Positions 56,945 to 64,000 of a stretch of 64,000 nucleotides of DNA are shown piece after piece. Source of the DNA: Sandaracinus amylolyticus (GTDB taxonomy: Bacteria > Myxococcota_A > Polyangia > Polyangiales > Sandaracinaceae); NCBI RefSeq assembly GCF_000737325.1, contig NZ_CP011125.1, positions 1,178,001-1,242,000 on the forward strand, in the 5' to 3' direction. The translations under genes and the position numbers were made by a program. The notes below the pieces were generated by a model that ran no database searches, was not told where the DNA came from, and saw only the letters and a program-made list of their open reading frames with translations. Positions within the stretch are counted from its first letter, which is position 1. Every line of letters starts with the position of its first letter.

Positions 56945-58158
56945 AGGGCCCGCTGCGACATCGCGCGTTCCTGATCTACCAGGGCGTGCGCCTGGTGTCG
57001 GTGGTCGCGATCCAGATGATGTCGGTCGCGATCGCGTGGCAGGTCTACGAGCGCACCCAGGACGCGATGGCGCTCGGCATGGTCGGGCTCGCGCAGTTCG
57101 CGCCGCTCTTCCTGCTCTCGCCGATCACCGGCGACGTCGCGGATCGCTTCGATCGCCGCGCGGTGATCGCGGTCTGCCACGGCGTGATCGCGCTCTGCGC
57201 GACGCTGCTCGCGTGGACCGCCGCGCACCCGGAGCTCGGCACCGCGCCGATCTACGTCGTGCTCGCGCTCTTCGGGTGCGCGCGCGCGTTCGCGGGCCCC
57301 GCGGCGCAAGCGCTCCTGCCCGCGCTGGTCCCGCCCGCGGAGCTCGCGCAGGGCATCGCGCTCGGCTCGATCACGTTCCAGCTCGCGACCATCGCGGGCC
57401 CGGCGCTCGCGGGCTTCGTGATCGCCGCCGGTGGCGCGCCGAGCGCGTTCGCGACGAGCGCGGTGCTCGAGGTGCTCGCGGTCTCCGCGCTGCTCGCGAT
57501 GCGCTACGCGCCCGAGCGCCAGGAGCGCCGCGGCTCCGGGCTCACGCGCCTGCTCGCGGGCGTGCGCTACGTGCGCGAGCACCCGGTGATCCTCGGCGCG
57601 ATCTCGCTCGATCTGTTCGCGGTGCTGCTCGGCGGCGCGGTCGCGCTGATGCCGATCTACGCGCGCGACATCCTGCACGTCGACGAGCGGGGCTTCGGCT
57701 TCCTGCGCGCGGCACCGGCGGTCGGCGCCGGCTTGGTCGCGCTGGTGCTCGCGTTCCGTCCGCTGCGACGTCGCGCCGGCCTCACGATGTTCGCGTGCGT
57801 AGGGCTCTTCGGCGTCGCGACGATCGTGTTCGGAGTGTCGCGCAGCTTCCCGCTGTCGCTCGCCGCGCTCGCGGTGCTCGGTGGTGCCGACATGGTCAGC
57901 GTGGTGATCCGCCAGACCGTCGTGCAGATCACCACGCCGCCGGAGATGCGCGGTCGCGTCGCGGCCGTGAACATGGTGTTCATCGGCGCCTCGAACGAGC
58001 TCGGCGAGCTCGAGAGCGGCGTCACCGCGGCGTGGCTCGGCACCGTGCCCGCGGTGGTGCTCGGAGGCGTCGGGACGCTGCTCGTGACGGTGATCTGGGC
58101 GTTCCTCTTCCCGCAGCTGCGCGACGTCGATCGCCCCGAAGAGCACGACGCACGCTGA
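56941..58158 (+). CDS. Major facilitator superfamily transporter, EntS/DHA3-like
   Basis: A 405-aa protein whose start overlaps the previous stop. The N-terminus reads FLIYQGVRLVSVVAIQMMSV and motif A is GDVADRFDRRAVIAVCHGV; the middle has PEMRGRVAAVNMVFIGASNE, typical of the DHA3 group (siderophore and macrolide exporters). It belongs to a different MFS subfamily than its partner. The pair may export two related compounds or one compound in two steps. Confidence 0.88.
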   Translation: MKGPLRHRAFLIYQGVRLVSVVAIQMMSVAIAWQVYERTQDAMALGMVGLAQFAPLFLLSPITGDVADRFDRRAVIAVCHGVIALCATLLAWTAAHPELGTAPIYVVLALFGCARAFAGPAAQALLPALVPPAELAQGIALGSITFQLATIAGPALAGFVIAAGGAPSAFATSAVLEVLAVSALLAMRYAPERQERRGSGLTRLLAGVRYVREHPVILGAISLDLFAVLLGGAVALMPIYARDILHVDERGFGFLRAAPAVGAGLVALVLAFRPLRRRAGLTMFACVGLFGVATIVFGVSRSFPLSLAALAVLGGADMVSVVIRQTVVQITTPPEMRGRVAAVNMVFIGASNELGELESGVTAAWLGTVPAVVLGGVGTLLVTVIWAFLFPQLRDVDRPEEHDAR

Positions 58159-58296
58159 AGTCCCTGCCGGAGTGCTCGTCCCGCAGGTCCCGGACGGGAG
58201 CGCGCGAAGCGCGCGGACGATAGGGACCGGCGGGCGAGCCGATTTCCGAGAGTCATGGTTCGTGCACCGACGTGGCCTGCTCACGAGAGGAGGACC

Positions 58297-58785
58297 ATGA
58301 GTCGGAACGAATCGACGAGGCGCATCGCCATCGTGCTCTCTTGCGTCGCCATCGGCGTCGCCGCGACCGCGTGCGGGGGCGACGACGAGGGCGGTGGCGG
58401 GCAGCAGCAGGACGGCGGCGCCGGCGACGACGCGGCGGTCGCCGCGATCGACTGCACCGGCGCGAACGCGGAGACGGGGCAAGCACCGGCGATGAGCACG
58501 TGCGGGATCGCGTCCTGCCACAACGCGGACTTCGCGGGCCAGCGCGGTGGGTCGGGGTTCGCGTCCTCGAACCTCACGCCCGACGACACCGGGCTCGCCG
58601 AGTGGACGACCGGCGAGATCGCGAAGGCCACGCTCGACGGGGTCACGCCCGAGGGCGAGGTGCTCTGCCCGATCATGATCCGCTACCGCACCACCGGGAT
58701 GACCGAGGCACAGGCGTGCGACATCGCGGAGTACCTGCGATCGCTCGCGCCGATCGAGAACGAGGTCGAGGACACCTGCGAGTGA
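58297..58785 (+). CDS. Cytochrome-c-like lipoprotein with a CX4CH site
   Basis: GAGAGGAGGACC precedes ATG 58297. The 162-aa protein has a lipobox (VAATAC, Cys26), an Asp/Gly/Gln linker and a c-type domain: CGIASCH at 69-75, NLTPDDTGLAEWTTGEIAKA (the usual post-haem segment), CPIMIRY with Met127 as probable distal ligand, and ACDIAEYLRSL. The spacing C-x4-C-H replaces the standard C-x2-C-H. It should sit in the periplasm or on the outer membrane and carry electrons, if haem is attached. No partner oxidase is adjacent. Confidence 0.75.
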   Translation: MSRNESTRRIAIVLSCVAIGVAATACGGDDEGGGGQQQDGGAGDDAAVAAIDCTGANAETGQAPAMSTCGIASCHNADFAGQRGGSGFASSNLTPDDTGLAEWTTGEIAKATLDGVTPEGEVLCPIMIRYRTTGMTEAQACDIAEYLRSLAPIENEVEDTCE

Positions 58786-58794
58786 TCGAGCTCG

Positions 58795-58828
58795 CCACGT
58801 GTGGCGGTGGGCGCGCCGCCACATGTGG
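58795..58828. promoter_or_regulatory. 13-bp dyad with two CCACRTGTGG palindromes
   Basis: CCACGTGTGGCGG (58795-58807) and CCGCCACATGTGG (58816-58828) are complementary except for one G-T position across an 8-base loop. Each arm contains its own palindrome: CCACGTGTGG (one mismatch) and CCACATGTGG (perfect), with starts 24 bases apart. It lies 14 bases before the ATG at 58843. Good candidate for a two-dimer operator. It may equally end transcription of the cytochrome gene. Confidence 0.55.
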
Positions 58829-58842
58829 CAGCATCTCGCGCG

Positions 58843-59775
58843 ATGATGCAGTCCGTTCCCCTCGCGTCGCTCGACGGCGTCGCGCACGTCGAGCGCCTCG
58901 ACGGTCCACGCGCCGATCACGACGCGCCTCCCGCGCTGCTCGTCGAGGTCCCGCACGGCGCCGATCGCCGGGCGCACTACGACGCGCTGCGCGCGCGCAT
59001 GCGAGGCGCGCTGCCCGAGGACCTCCACGTGTTCTTCCACGTCAACACCGACGTCGGCGCGTGGGAGTACGGACGTCGTGTCGCGGAGCGCGTGATCGCG
59101 GCGCGTCCCGAGCGATCGGCGCTGCTCGTGCGGTGCCTGATCCCGCGCACGTTCGTCGACACGAACCGCCTCGAGGACGCGGCGGAGTCGCTCGCGACCG
59201 GCGGGATGACGGCGGGTGTCGCGCCCTACGTGCGCGACGCGAGCGACATCGCGCTCTTGCTCGAGCTGCACCGCGCGTACGTCGCGGTGATCGATCGTGC
59301 GTACGAGCACGTCTGCGGCGCGGGCGGCTTCGCGCTCACGCCGCACACCTATGGCCCGCGCACGATGGGCATCGCGAAGATCGACGACGACATCGTGCAC
59401 GCGCTGCGCGCCGCACACGAGCCCGACGCGTGGGCGCGCTGGCCGGTGCGCCCGGAGATCGATCTCATCACGCGCACCCCGCAGGGCGAGCTCCTCGCGC
59501 CCGAGGGCATGCCGGAAGCGCTCGTCACCGCATACCGCGCGCTGGGCCACGAAGCCGTCGAGGGCGGCGCGTACACCCTGCACCCGAGCACCCAGGCGCA
59601 CCGCTTCGCCACGCGTCATCGAGGCCAGGTGCTGTGCCTCGAGATCCGCCGCGACCTCCTGGTCGAGCGCTACGAGCCGTTCGACGAGATGCGCGTCGTG
59701 AGCGAGCGCGCCGATCGATTCGCGGCCCCGATCGCGACCGAGATCGACCGCTGGCTCACGCGCCGCGCGCGCTGA
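58843..59775 (+). CDS. N-formylglutamate amidohydrolase-like protein
   Basis: A 310-aa zinc-hydrolase-like protein. Family features: LLVEVPHGADRRAHYDALRA near the N-terminus, DVGAWEYGRRVAERVI, LIPRTFVDTNRLEDAA (R-x-F-x-D-x-N-R motif), LLELHRAYV and HTYGPRTMG. It may deformylate N-formyl amino acids in His degradation or a related reaction; no other hut genes are nearby. Two ATG codons (58843, 58846) are possible. Directly downstream of a strong dyad. Confidence 0.8.
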   Translation: MMQSVPLASLDGVAHVERLDGPRADHDAPPALLVEVPHGADRRAHYDALRARMRGALPEDLHVFFHVNTDVGAWEYGRRVAERVIAARPERSALLVRCLIPRTFVDTNRLEDAAESLATGGMTAGVAPYVRDASDIALLLELHRAYVAVIDRAYEHVCGAGGFALTPHTYGPRTMGIAKIDDDIVHALRAAHEPDAWARWPVRPEIDLITRTPQGELLAPEGMPEALVTAYRALGHEAVEGGAYTLHPSTQAHRFATRHRGQVLCLEIRRDLLVERYEPFDEMRVVSERADRFAAPIATEIDRWLTRRAR

Positions 59776-59806
59776 CGCTCACGGCGACCCACGCGCGAAG
59801 GGGACG

Positions 59807-59868
59807 GAGTCCACGCCGTGGACTTCCGAGTCCACGCCGTGGACTTCCGAGTCCGCGTCCCCGGACTC
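59807..59868 (+). repeat. 21-bp tandem repeat containing a palindrome
   Basis: GAGTCCACGCCGTGGACTTC plus C occurs twice in tandem (59807-59827 and 59828-59848), followed by a degenerate third unit at 59849-59868 (GAGTCCGCGTCCCCGGACTC). Each full unit holds the dyad GTCCACG-C-CGTGGAC. It lies after the stop of the amidohydrolase gene, where it may form alternative terminator hairpins. Confidence 0.7.
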
Positions 59869-59988
59869 ATCTCGTGCACGGGACCAGCACAGCGACGACG
59901 CGAAGCTCCCTCGCGCGCCACGCGTCCTCCAGCCACACACACCGAGTCGCCTTCCCGCGTGGCCGAAGCCCCCGCGCGGCGATCCGCG

Positions 59989-60654
59989 CTACCGAGTCTC
60001 GTCCGACAGAAGCGCCAGCACGATCCCCGCGACGTGCCCAGCCCCCGCGGTCCTCGCCACGCTCAGCCACGTCGCGCGCCCGATCTCCAGGAACCGCGCC
60101 TCGACCTCGCGCGGCGCGCCCCACAGCACGAGCCTGCCGCCCGTCTTCATCCCGGCCGCGAGCTCGTCGATCGCATCGGTGTCGAGCGGACAGCGCGCCC
60201 AGTCGATCACGATCGCCGACGCGAGATCGGCCCACACCATCGCCGGCAGCGCGCTCGGCTCGGGGATCGCTTCCACGTCGGCGTGCTTCGAGAGCGCCCT
60301 CGCGATCTGCGCGACGCGCTCCGGCTCCGACGACGCGACGAGCACCAGGCGACCGTGCCCACCGCGTCGCGGCGCGGGCGCGCTCTCGTGCTCGACCGCC
60401 GCCGCGCGCAGCACGAGATCGATCGACTCGTCGAAGCGATCCGCCGCGTCCGCGCCGAGCCGTGCCTCGACCGCGTCGAGCATGTGCACCGAGAGGAAAG
60501 ATCGCATTCCGTCGGCGATCGATGGCACCGCCGTGCGGCCCGCCATCGAGAGCGCGTCCGCGACGATCTCGCGCGCTTCGCCGTCGTCCGCGAGCACCTC
60601 GAGCGCCTCGAGCACGAGGCGGAGCCGTCGCTCCTCTTGTGTCAGCGCCCTCAC
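59989..60654 (-). CDS. Receiver-like protein with helical N-terminal region
   Basis: A 221-aa protein from GTG 60654, with GGGAG upstream; the frame continues to 60675 but that adds little. Residues 1-100 are helical (LTQEERRLRLVLEALEVLAD). From about 108 a receiver-like fold can be read: GRLVLVASSEPERVAQIARA, IVIDWARCPLDTDAIDELAA, GGRLVLWGAP. An Asp occupies the phosphoacceptor place (IVID), but the acidic pocket is Ser-Ser-Glu and no Lys is found in the usual position. Probably a non-canonical receiver. Family assignment is tentative. Confidence 0.5.
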   Translation of the reverse strand: MRALTQEERRLRLVLEALEVLADDGEAREIVADALSMAGRTAVPSIADGMRSFLSVHMLDAVEARLGADAADRFDESIDLVLRAAAVEHESAPAPRRGGHGRLVLVASSEPERVAQIARALSKHADVEAIPEPSALPAMVWADLASAIVIDWARCPLDTDAIDELAAGMKTGGRLVLWGAPREVEARFLEIGRATWLSVARTAGAGHVAGIVLALLSDETR

Positions 60655-60684
60655 CCCTGGACTCCCGCTGTGCACGGCCCCGTA

Positions 60685-61683
60685 CTAGCACGCGCCGATC
60701 GGCCGCGCTCCGCGCCGCATCGTCGCTCGCACGCGTGCCACGAGCGCATCGAGCTCGCTCGGCGTGAGGAACGCGGGATAGAGCGCGAGCATCCCCCACG
60801 GGAAGATCCCGAGCCGCAGCGAGAAGATCAGCGCGACGTGGAAGCCGATGCCGAGCGCGAGCCACACCTCGCGCACGCGCAGGAACGCGAACGCCGCGCG
60901 CATCCGTCCGCCGCGATGCGCGGTGCGTCGATACCAGAGCGCGAGCCCCATCACCGGCGCGCCGATCTCGAACGCCATCGTCGCCGCGGTCGCGAGCTGC
61001 GTGAGCGGATAGACGTGCGCGAGCCACGAGGAGAAGTCGTACGACGCGAAGTGTGGATCCGAGAGCACCACGTAGAGCGCCGCGAAGTCGCCGGGCGGCC
61101 ACCACGTGAGCTGCGACTTGTGAACTCCCGCGCTGAAGTACATCCACAGCAGCTGCACGACGATCAGCCGCCGTGGCCACGCGGGGATCCGCACGTCGGG
61201 CAGCCACCGCCCGTGCTCGCGCCACGCGTCGATGGAGAGCGCGCGCCCGCACCCGCTGCACGCGAGGAGGAACAGCGCGTTGCGCAGCACCGCGTCGATC
61301 CCGCGATCCGCTTGCGGCAGGATCGCGGCGAGCTGCGAGAGCGCCATGGCGAGCACCAGCGTGCTCGTGCGACTGAAGACACCGAGCACCATCGCGAGCG
61401 CGCTCGCGACCGCGACGCCGTACACGAGGCGCGTCGTCGCGAGGCTCGCGCCGAGCCATCGCCACGCGAGCACCGGCGAGGGCTCGAGCGTGTCCATCGC
61501 GCCGAAGCCGCCCGCGCTCGAAGGGCCCCACAGCGTGTCGACGAGCCCATGTCGCGCGGCGATCAGCAGATCCGCGAGAAGCACCGACGCGACGCCGATG
61601 CGCACCACTGCGAGCACCGTCGCGCGCTCTTCCTCGGCACAGAGCGCGACCCACGCGCGCCATCGCGAGCGGAGCCGGATCAT
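60685..61683 (-). CDS. HTTM-like multi-span membrane protein
   Basis: A 332-aa protein with about eight hydrophobic segments. Its pattern fits HTTM/VKGC-type membrane proteins: VVRIGVASVLLADLLIAARH, FGAMDTLEPSPVLAWRWLG, LLWMYFSAGVHKSQLTWWPP, and a long periplasmic helix in LSDPHFASYDFSSWLAHVYP. Family members relate to vitamin-K-dependent gamma-carboxylase but most bacterial ones have unknown function. Overlaps the gene upstream (61680) in ATGA. Confidence 0.75.
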   Translation of the reverse strand: MIRLRSRWRAWVALCAEEERATVLAVVRIGVASVLLADLLIAARHGLVDTLWGPSSAGGFGAMDTLEPSPVLAWRWLGASLATTRLVYGVAVASALAMVLGVFSRTSTLVLAMALSQLAAILPQADRGIDAVLRNALFLLACSGCGRALSIDAWREHGRWLPDVRIPAWPRRLIVVQLLWMYFSAGVHKSQLTWWPPGDFAALYVVLSDPHFASYDFSSWLAHVYPLTQLATAATMAFEIGAPVMGLALWYRRTAHRGGRMRAAFAFLRVREVWLALGIGFHVALIFSLRLGIFPWGMLALYPAFLTPSELDALVARVRATMRRGARPIGAC

Positions 61684-62315
61684 CGCTCGCGCACCTCGTC
61701 GAACATCCAGCGCGTCTCGGGATCGGGCGGCTCGCCGGGGAGGCTCACGTGATGGCGGAGGTAGCGCACGCGCACCGCGTCGACGTCGTCGCGCCGCGCG
61801 AAGATCTCGTGCGCGAGCCAGTCGACGAAGCGCGGGTGATCGGCGCGTGTCCCGCCGCTGCCGGGGTTCCACACCGCGCGCACCCGCCGGTACTCGAGCG
61901 TGCTCGCGAGGAACGCGTGCTCGGGATCGTTCGGTCGATAGAGCAGCGTCCACTCGCCGTCGATGCGCGCATCGACGTGCATCCAGTCCGGATCGGGATC
62001 CGCGACGGGGAAGAGCGACCAGCGCTGCGTGGTGTGCGTGAGCTCGAACCAGCGTCGCAGCGGATCGCGCGCGCGATCGTGCACCACCGTCAGCTCGCTG
62101 CTGATCTCGACCACGCGGGTGCGCAGCGTCGTCTCGTCGACGTCCATGCCCGCGCCGCGGAGGATGCGCGTCCACCGCTCGAGCTCGCGACGGCCGACCG
62201 GCCGCGAGAGCTGGGTGGAGTCGACGCGCGGCACCGGCAGACCCTCGATGCAGCTCCCCACGAGCGCGAAGAGGATGAGCGCTGCGCGCACGTGCGCCCG
62301 GACACCGAAGACCAT
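61680..62315 (-). CDS. Lipoprotein or secreted partner of the HTTM-like protein, 211 aa
   Basis: The N-terminus has a hydrophobic signal with a lipobox-like LVGSC ([20 protein letters not shown]). The mature part is a mixed alpha/beta sequence ([52 protein letters not shown]) without a family I recognise. It overlaps the HTTM-like gene by 4 bases, so both are made together, and the protein may face the periplasm next to it. Diverges from pyrD across 58 bases. Confidence 0.65.
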   Translation of the reverse strand: MVFGVRAHVRAALILFALVGSCIEGLPVPRVDSTQLSRPVGRRELERWTRILRGAGMDVDETTLRTRVVEISSELTVVHDRARDPLRRWFELTHTTQRWSLFPVADPDPDWMHVDARIDGEWTLLYRPNDPEHAFLASTLEYRRVRAVWNPGSGGTRADHPRFVDWLAHEIFARRDDVDAVRVRYLRHHVSLPGEPPDPETRWMFDEVRER

Positions 62316-62373
62316 CGCGGCCGAGAGCGTACTTCGACGGCACGCCGCGCTCGATCCATCTTCGCCGCCGCCG

Positions 62374-63495
62374 ATGCTCTACCGCTGGTTCTTGAGGCCG
62401 CTCCTCTTCCTCTTGCCCGCCGAGACCGCGCATCACCTCGCGTTCGGCGCGCTGCGCTTCGCGACTGCGATCCCGGGCGTCACCGCGGTGCTGCGCGCGC
62501 TCTTCCGCCCGCGCGATCCCGCGCTGCGCGTGGACGCGCTCGGCCTGACGTTCGACGCGCCGGTCGGGCTCGCCGCGGGCTTCGACAAGAACGCCGAGGG
62601 CCACGACGCGCTGCTCGCGATCGGGTTCGGCTTCGTCGAGATCGGCACCGTGACCGCGCAGGCGCAGCCCGGGAACCCGAAGCCGCGCATGTTCCGGCTC
62701 TCCGCGGATCGCGGGCTGATCAACCGCCTCGGCTTCAACAACCGCGGGGCCGAGGACGCGGAGCGACGCCTCGCGAAGCGCGCCCGCGCGCGCGGCATCG
62801 TCGGCGTGAACGTCGGCAAGACGAAGATCGTCACCGAGGACGCCGCGATCGCCGACTACGAAGCGTCCACCGCGCGCCTCGCGCCGCTCGCCGACTACGT
62901 CGTCGTCAACGTCAGCTCGCCGAACACGCCCGGGCTGCGCGATCTCCAGGCGGTCGAGAAGCTGCGCCCGCTCCTCGCGGCGGTGCAGCGCACGATCGAG
63001 CGCACGTGCGCCGACCGGCGCCCCGCGCTGCTCGTGAAGATCGCGCCCGACCTCTCCGACGACGACGTCGACGCGGTCGCGGACCTCGCGCTCGAGCTCG
63101 GCCTCGCGGGCATCGTCGCGACGAACACGACGATCCGCCGCGACGGCCTGCGCACCCCCGACGACGTCGTGAAGCAGATCGGCGCCGGAGGCCTCAGCGG
63201 CGCACCGCTCCACGATCGCTCGCTCGCGGTGCTCCGTCGCCTGCGCGCGCGCGTCGGAGATCGCCTCGTGCTCGTCTCGGTCGGCGGCATCGAGACCGCC
63301 GAGCAGGCGTGGCAGCGAATCCGCGCCGGCGCGACGCTCGTCCAGCTCTACACCGGCTTCATCTACGGCGGCCCCACGCTCCCGAGCCGCATCGCGCGCG
63401 ACCTGCTCACGCTCGCGAAGCGCGACGGCTTCACGAGAGTGAGCGACGCGATCGGCGCCGACGCGCGCGCGACGCCCGACGCTCACCCCCGATAG
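62374..63495 (+). CDS. pyrD: Dihydroorotate dehydrogenase (quinone), class 2
   Basis: A 373-aa membrane-associated flavoprotein. The N-terminal helix ([20 protein letters not shown]) anchors to the membrane near quinone. FMN and substrate motifs follow: [63 protein letters not shown] with the catalytic Ser, and [16 protein letters not shown] near the C-terminus binds FMN phosphate. It carries out the fourth step of pyrimidine synthesis. Confidence 0.95.
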   Translation: MLYRWFLRPLLFLLPAETAHHLAFGALRFATAIPGVTAVLRALFRPRDPALRVDALGLTFDAPVGLAAGFDKNAEGHDALLAIGFGFVEIGTVTAQAQPGNPKPRMFRLSADRGLINRLGFNNRGAEDAERRLAKRARARGIVGVNVGKTKIVTEDAAIADYEASTARLAPLADYVVVNVSSPNTPGLRDLQAVEKLRPLLAAVQRTIERTCADRRPALLVKIAPDLSDDDVDAVADLALELGLAGIVATNTTIRRDGLRTPDDVVKQIGAGGLSGAPLHDRSLAVLRRLRARVGDRLVLVSVGGIETAEQAWQRIRAGATLVQLYTGFIYGGPTLPSRIARDLLTLAKRDGFTRVSDAIGADARATPDAHPR

Positions 63496-63522
63496 TCGAA
63501 TCGTCTACGCGGACGCGCTGAC

Positions 63523-63539
63523 ACAGCCGAACCGGCTGT
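63523..63539. terminator. Convergent hairpin between pyrD and corA
   Basis: ACAGCCG (63523-63529) and CGGCTGT (63533-63539) form a 7-bp stem with a 3-base loop. A second small dyad (GGACGA-A-TCGTCC) lies a few bases on. Both sit between two converging genes, where a bidirectional terminator is expected. No T-run is present. Confidence 0.5.
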
Positions 63540-63578
63540 CATCGCGCGCTCTGATGGACGAATCGTCCGTCGCGCGGC

Positions 63579-64000
63579 TCACAGCCACTTCTTCCTCTTG
63601 AAGTACGTGAAGAATCCGACGGCCGTCACCAACATCGCAGTCCACGCGCCGTAGTACCCCCAGCGCATGTGGAGCTCCGGCATGTTCTCGAAGTTCATGC
63701 CGTAGACGCCCGCGATGAACGTCAGGGGCAGCATGATCGTCGAGATCAAGGTCAGCACCTTCATGATCTCGTTCAGCTTGTGCCCCTGCATGCTGAGATA
63801 GACCTCCATCGACGAGCTCACGATGTCGCGGAAGCTGTCGTTGAGGTCCACCACGCGCACGAAGTTGTCGTAGGCGTCGCGGAAGAAGGGCCGCACGTCC
63901 TCGGGGATGATCTCCATCTCGCGATCCCCGCGCGACAGACGATTGAGCACCTCGCGCTGGTGCAGGCCCACCCGCCGCAGGCGCTGCAGCTTGTGCTTGA
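63579..64000 (-). CDS. corA: CorA-type magnesium transporter, C-terminal part
   Basis: The gene runs off the window. The visible 140 residues are the end of the long stalk helix (MEVYLSMQGHKLNEIMKVLT), the first membrane helix with the signature GMN in VYGMNFENMPELHMRWGYYG, and the second helix with a basic tail (FFTYFKRKKWL). CorA forms a pentameric channel for Mg2+ or Co2+. The frame is open to base 64000 and beyond, so the apparent start at 63971 is not real. Confidence 0.93.
   Translation of the reverse strand, partial: KHKLQRLRRVGLHQREVLNRLSRGDREMEIIPEDVRPFFRDAYDNFVRVVDLNDSFRDIVSSSMEVYLSMQGHKLNEIMKVLTLISTIMLPLTFIAGVYGMNFENMPELHMRWGYYGAWTAMLVTAVGFFTYFKRKKWL

Noticed and set aside
59807-59868. 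CRISPR-like repeat
   Set aside because: The units are directly adjacent with no spacers and only two are exact.
60685-63486. One 933-codon minus-strand protein covering HTTM and pyrD
   Set aside because: Only the part up to 61683 is protein-like (HTTM-like). The rest is antisense to pyrD and to the lipoprotein gene and has no motif.

Overview
The window is very GC-rich DNA in which nearly every real gene can be picked out by its G/C-biased third codon positions and a purine-rich ribosome binding site. Lipoproteins with an Asp/Gly-rich stretch right after the lipobox Cys, a transmembrane Ser/Thr kinase, several receiver-like proteins, Cys-rich secreted proteins and a complete GlgE-type glucan pathway point to a myxobacterium (Myxococcota), possibly near Sandaracinus. 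That placement is inference from gene content, not from a marker-gene comparison.

Layout. 1-11377 is accessory-like: small uncharacterised genes, a degenerate receiver protein (1707), a Kef-type antiporter (2177), a TerC protein (3899, minus), a GAF histidine kinase (5028), a hemerythrin-like protein (8101) and a DUF4142-type lipoprotein (9784), with several gene-poor stretches. 11378-20203 is one long plus-strand galactose locus: GH2 glycosidase, galT, galK, a glycosyltransferase, UDP-galactopyranose mutase and a GH1-like/RmlD-like fusion. 20229-21614 is a decayed insertion: a frameshifted tyrosine integrase fragment, broken reading frames and a tRNA-Ser relic.

21742-32824 holds a glutathione transferase, an envelope operon (a lipoprotein and a predicted barrel protein) ended by a 15-bp perfect hairpin, a BASS-family transporter, a small DUF2092/DUF6515-like operon, GNAT and flavin reductase genes, a protein made of two tandem LuxR-type HTH domains divergent from a pair of ferritin-like proteins, an Mpo1-like protein and a trehalase-like glycosidase. 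32969-40380 (minus) is the operon glgE, treS-mak fusion, glgB, which would turn trehalose through maltose and maltose-1-phosphate into branched alpha-glucan. The trehalase-like gene converges on it across an unusual polypurine/polypyrimidine tract.

40641-53138 has a second hemerythrin, a Ser/Thr kinase, an operon of small acidic and membrane-tail proteins with a GNAT enzyme, secreted Cys-rich lipoproteins, a MarR regulator, aspS, a peptidoglycan-binding protein and a DisA_N-like (putative c-di-AMP synthase) protein with a large N-terminal region. 53256-64000 has a multi-span SPW-like protein, a 36-residue membrane peptide, an ICMT-like methyltransferase, two overlapping MFS genes, a cytochrome-c-like lipoprotein with an unusual CX4CH site, an N-formylglutamate amidohydrolase-like gene behind a strong dyad, an HTTM-like membrane protein coupled to a lipoprotein, pyrD, and the 3' part of a CorA transporter cut by the window edge. 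I found no rRNA, complete tRNA, CRISPR array or intact transposase.
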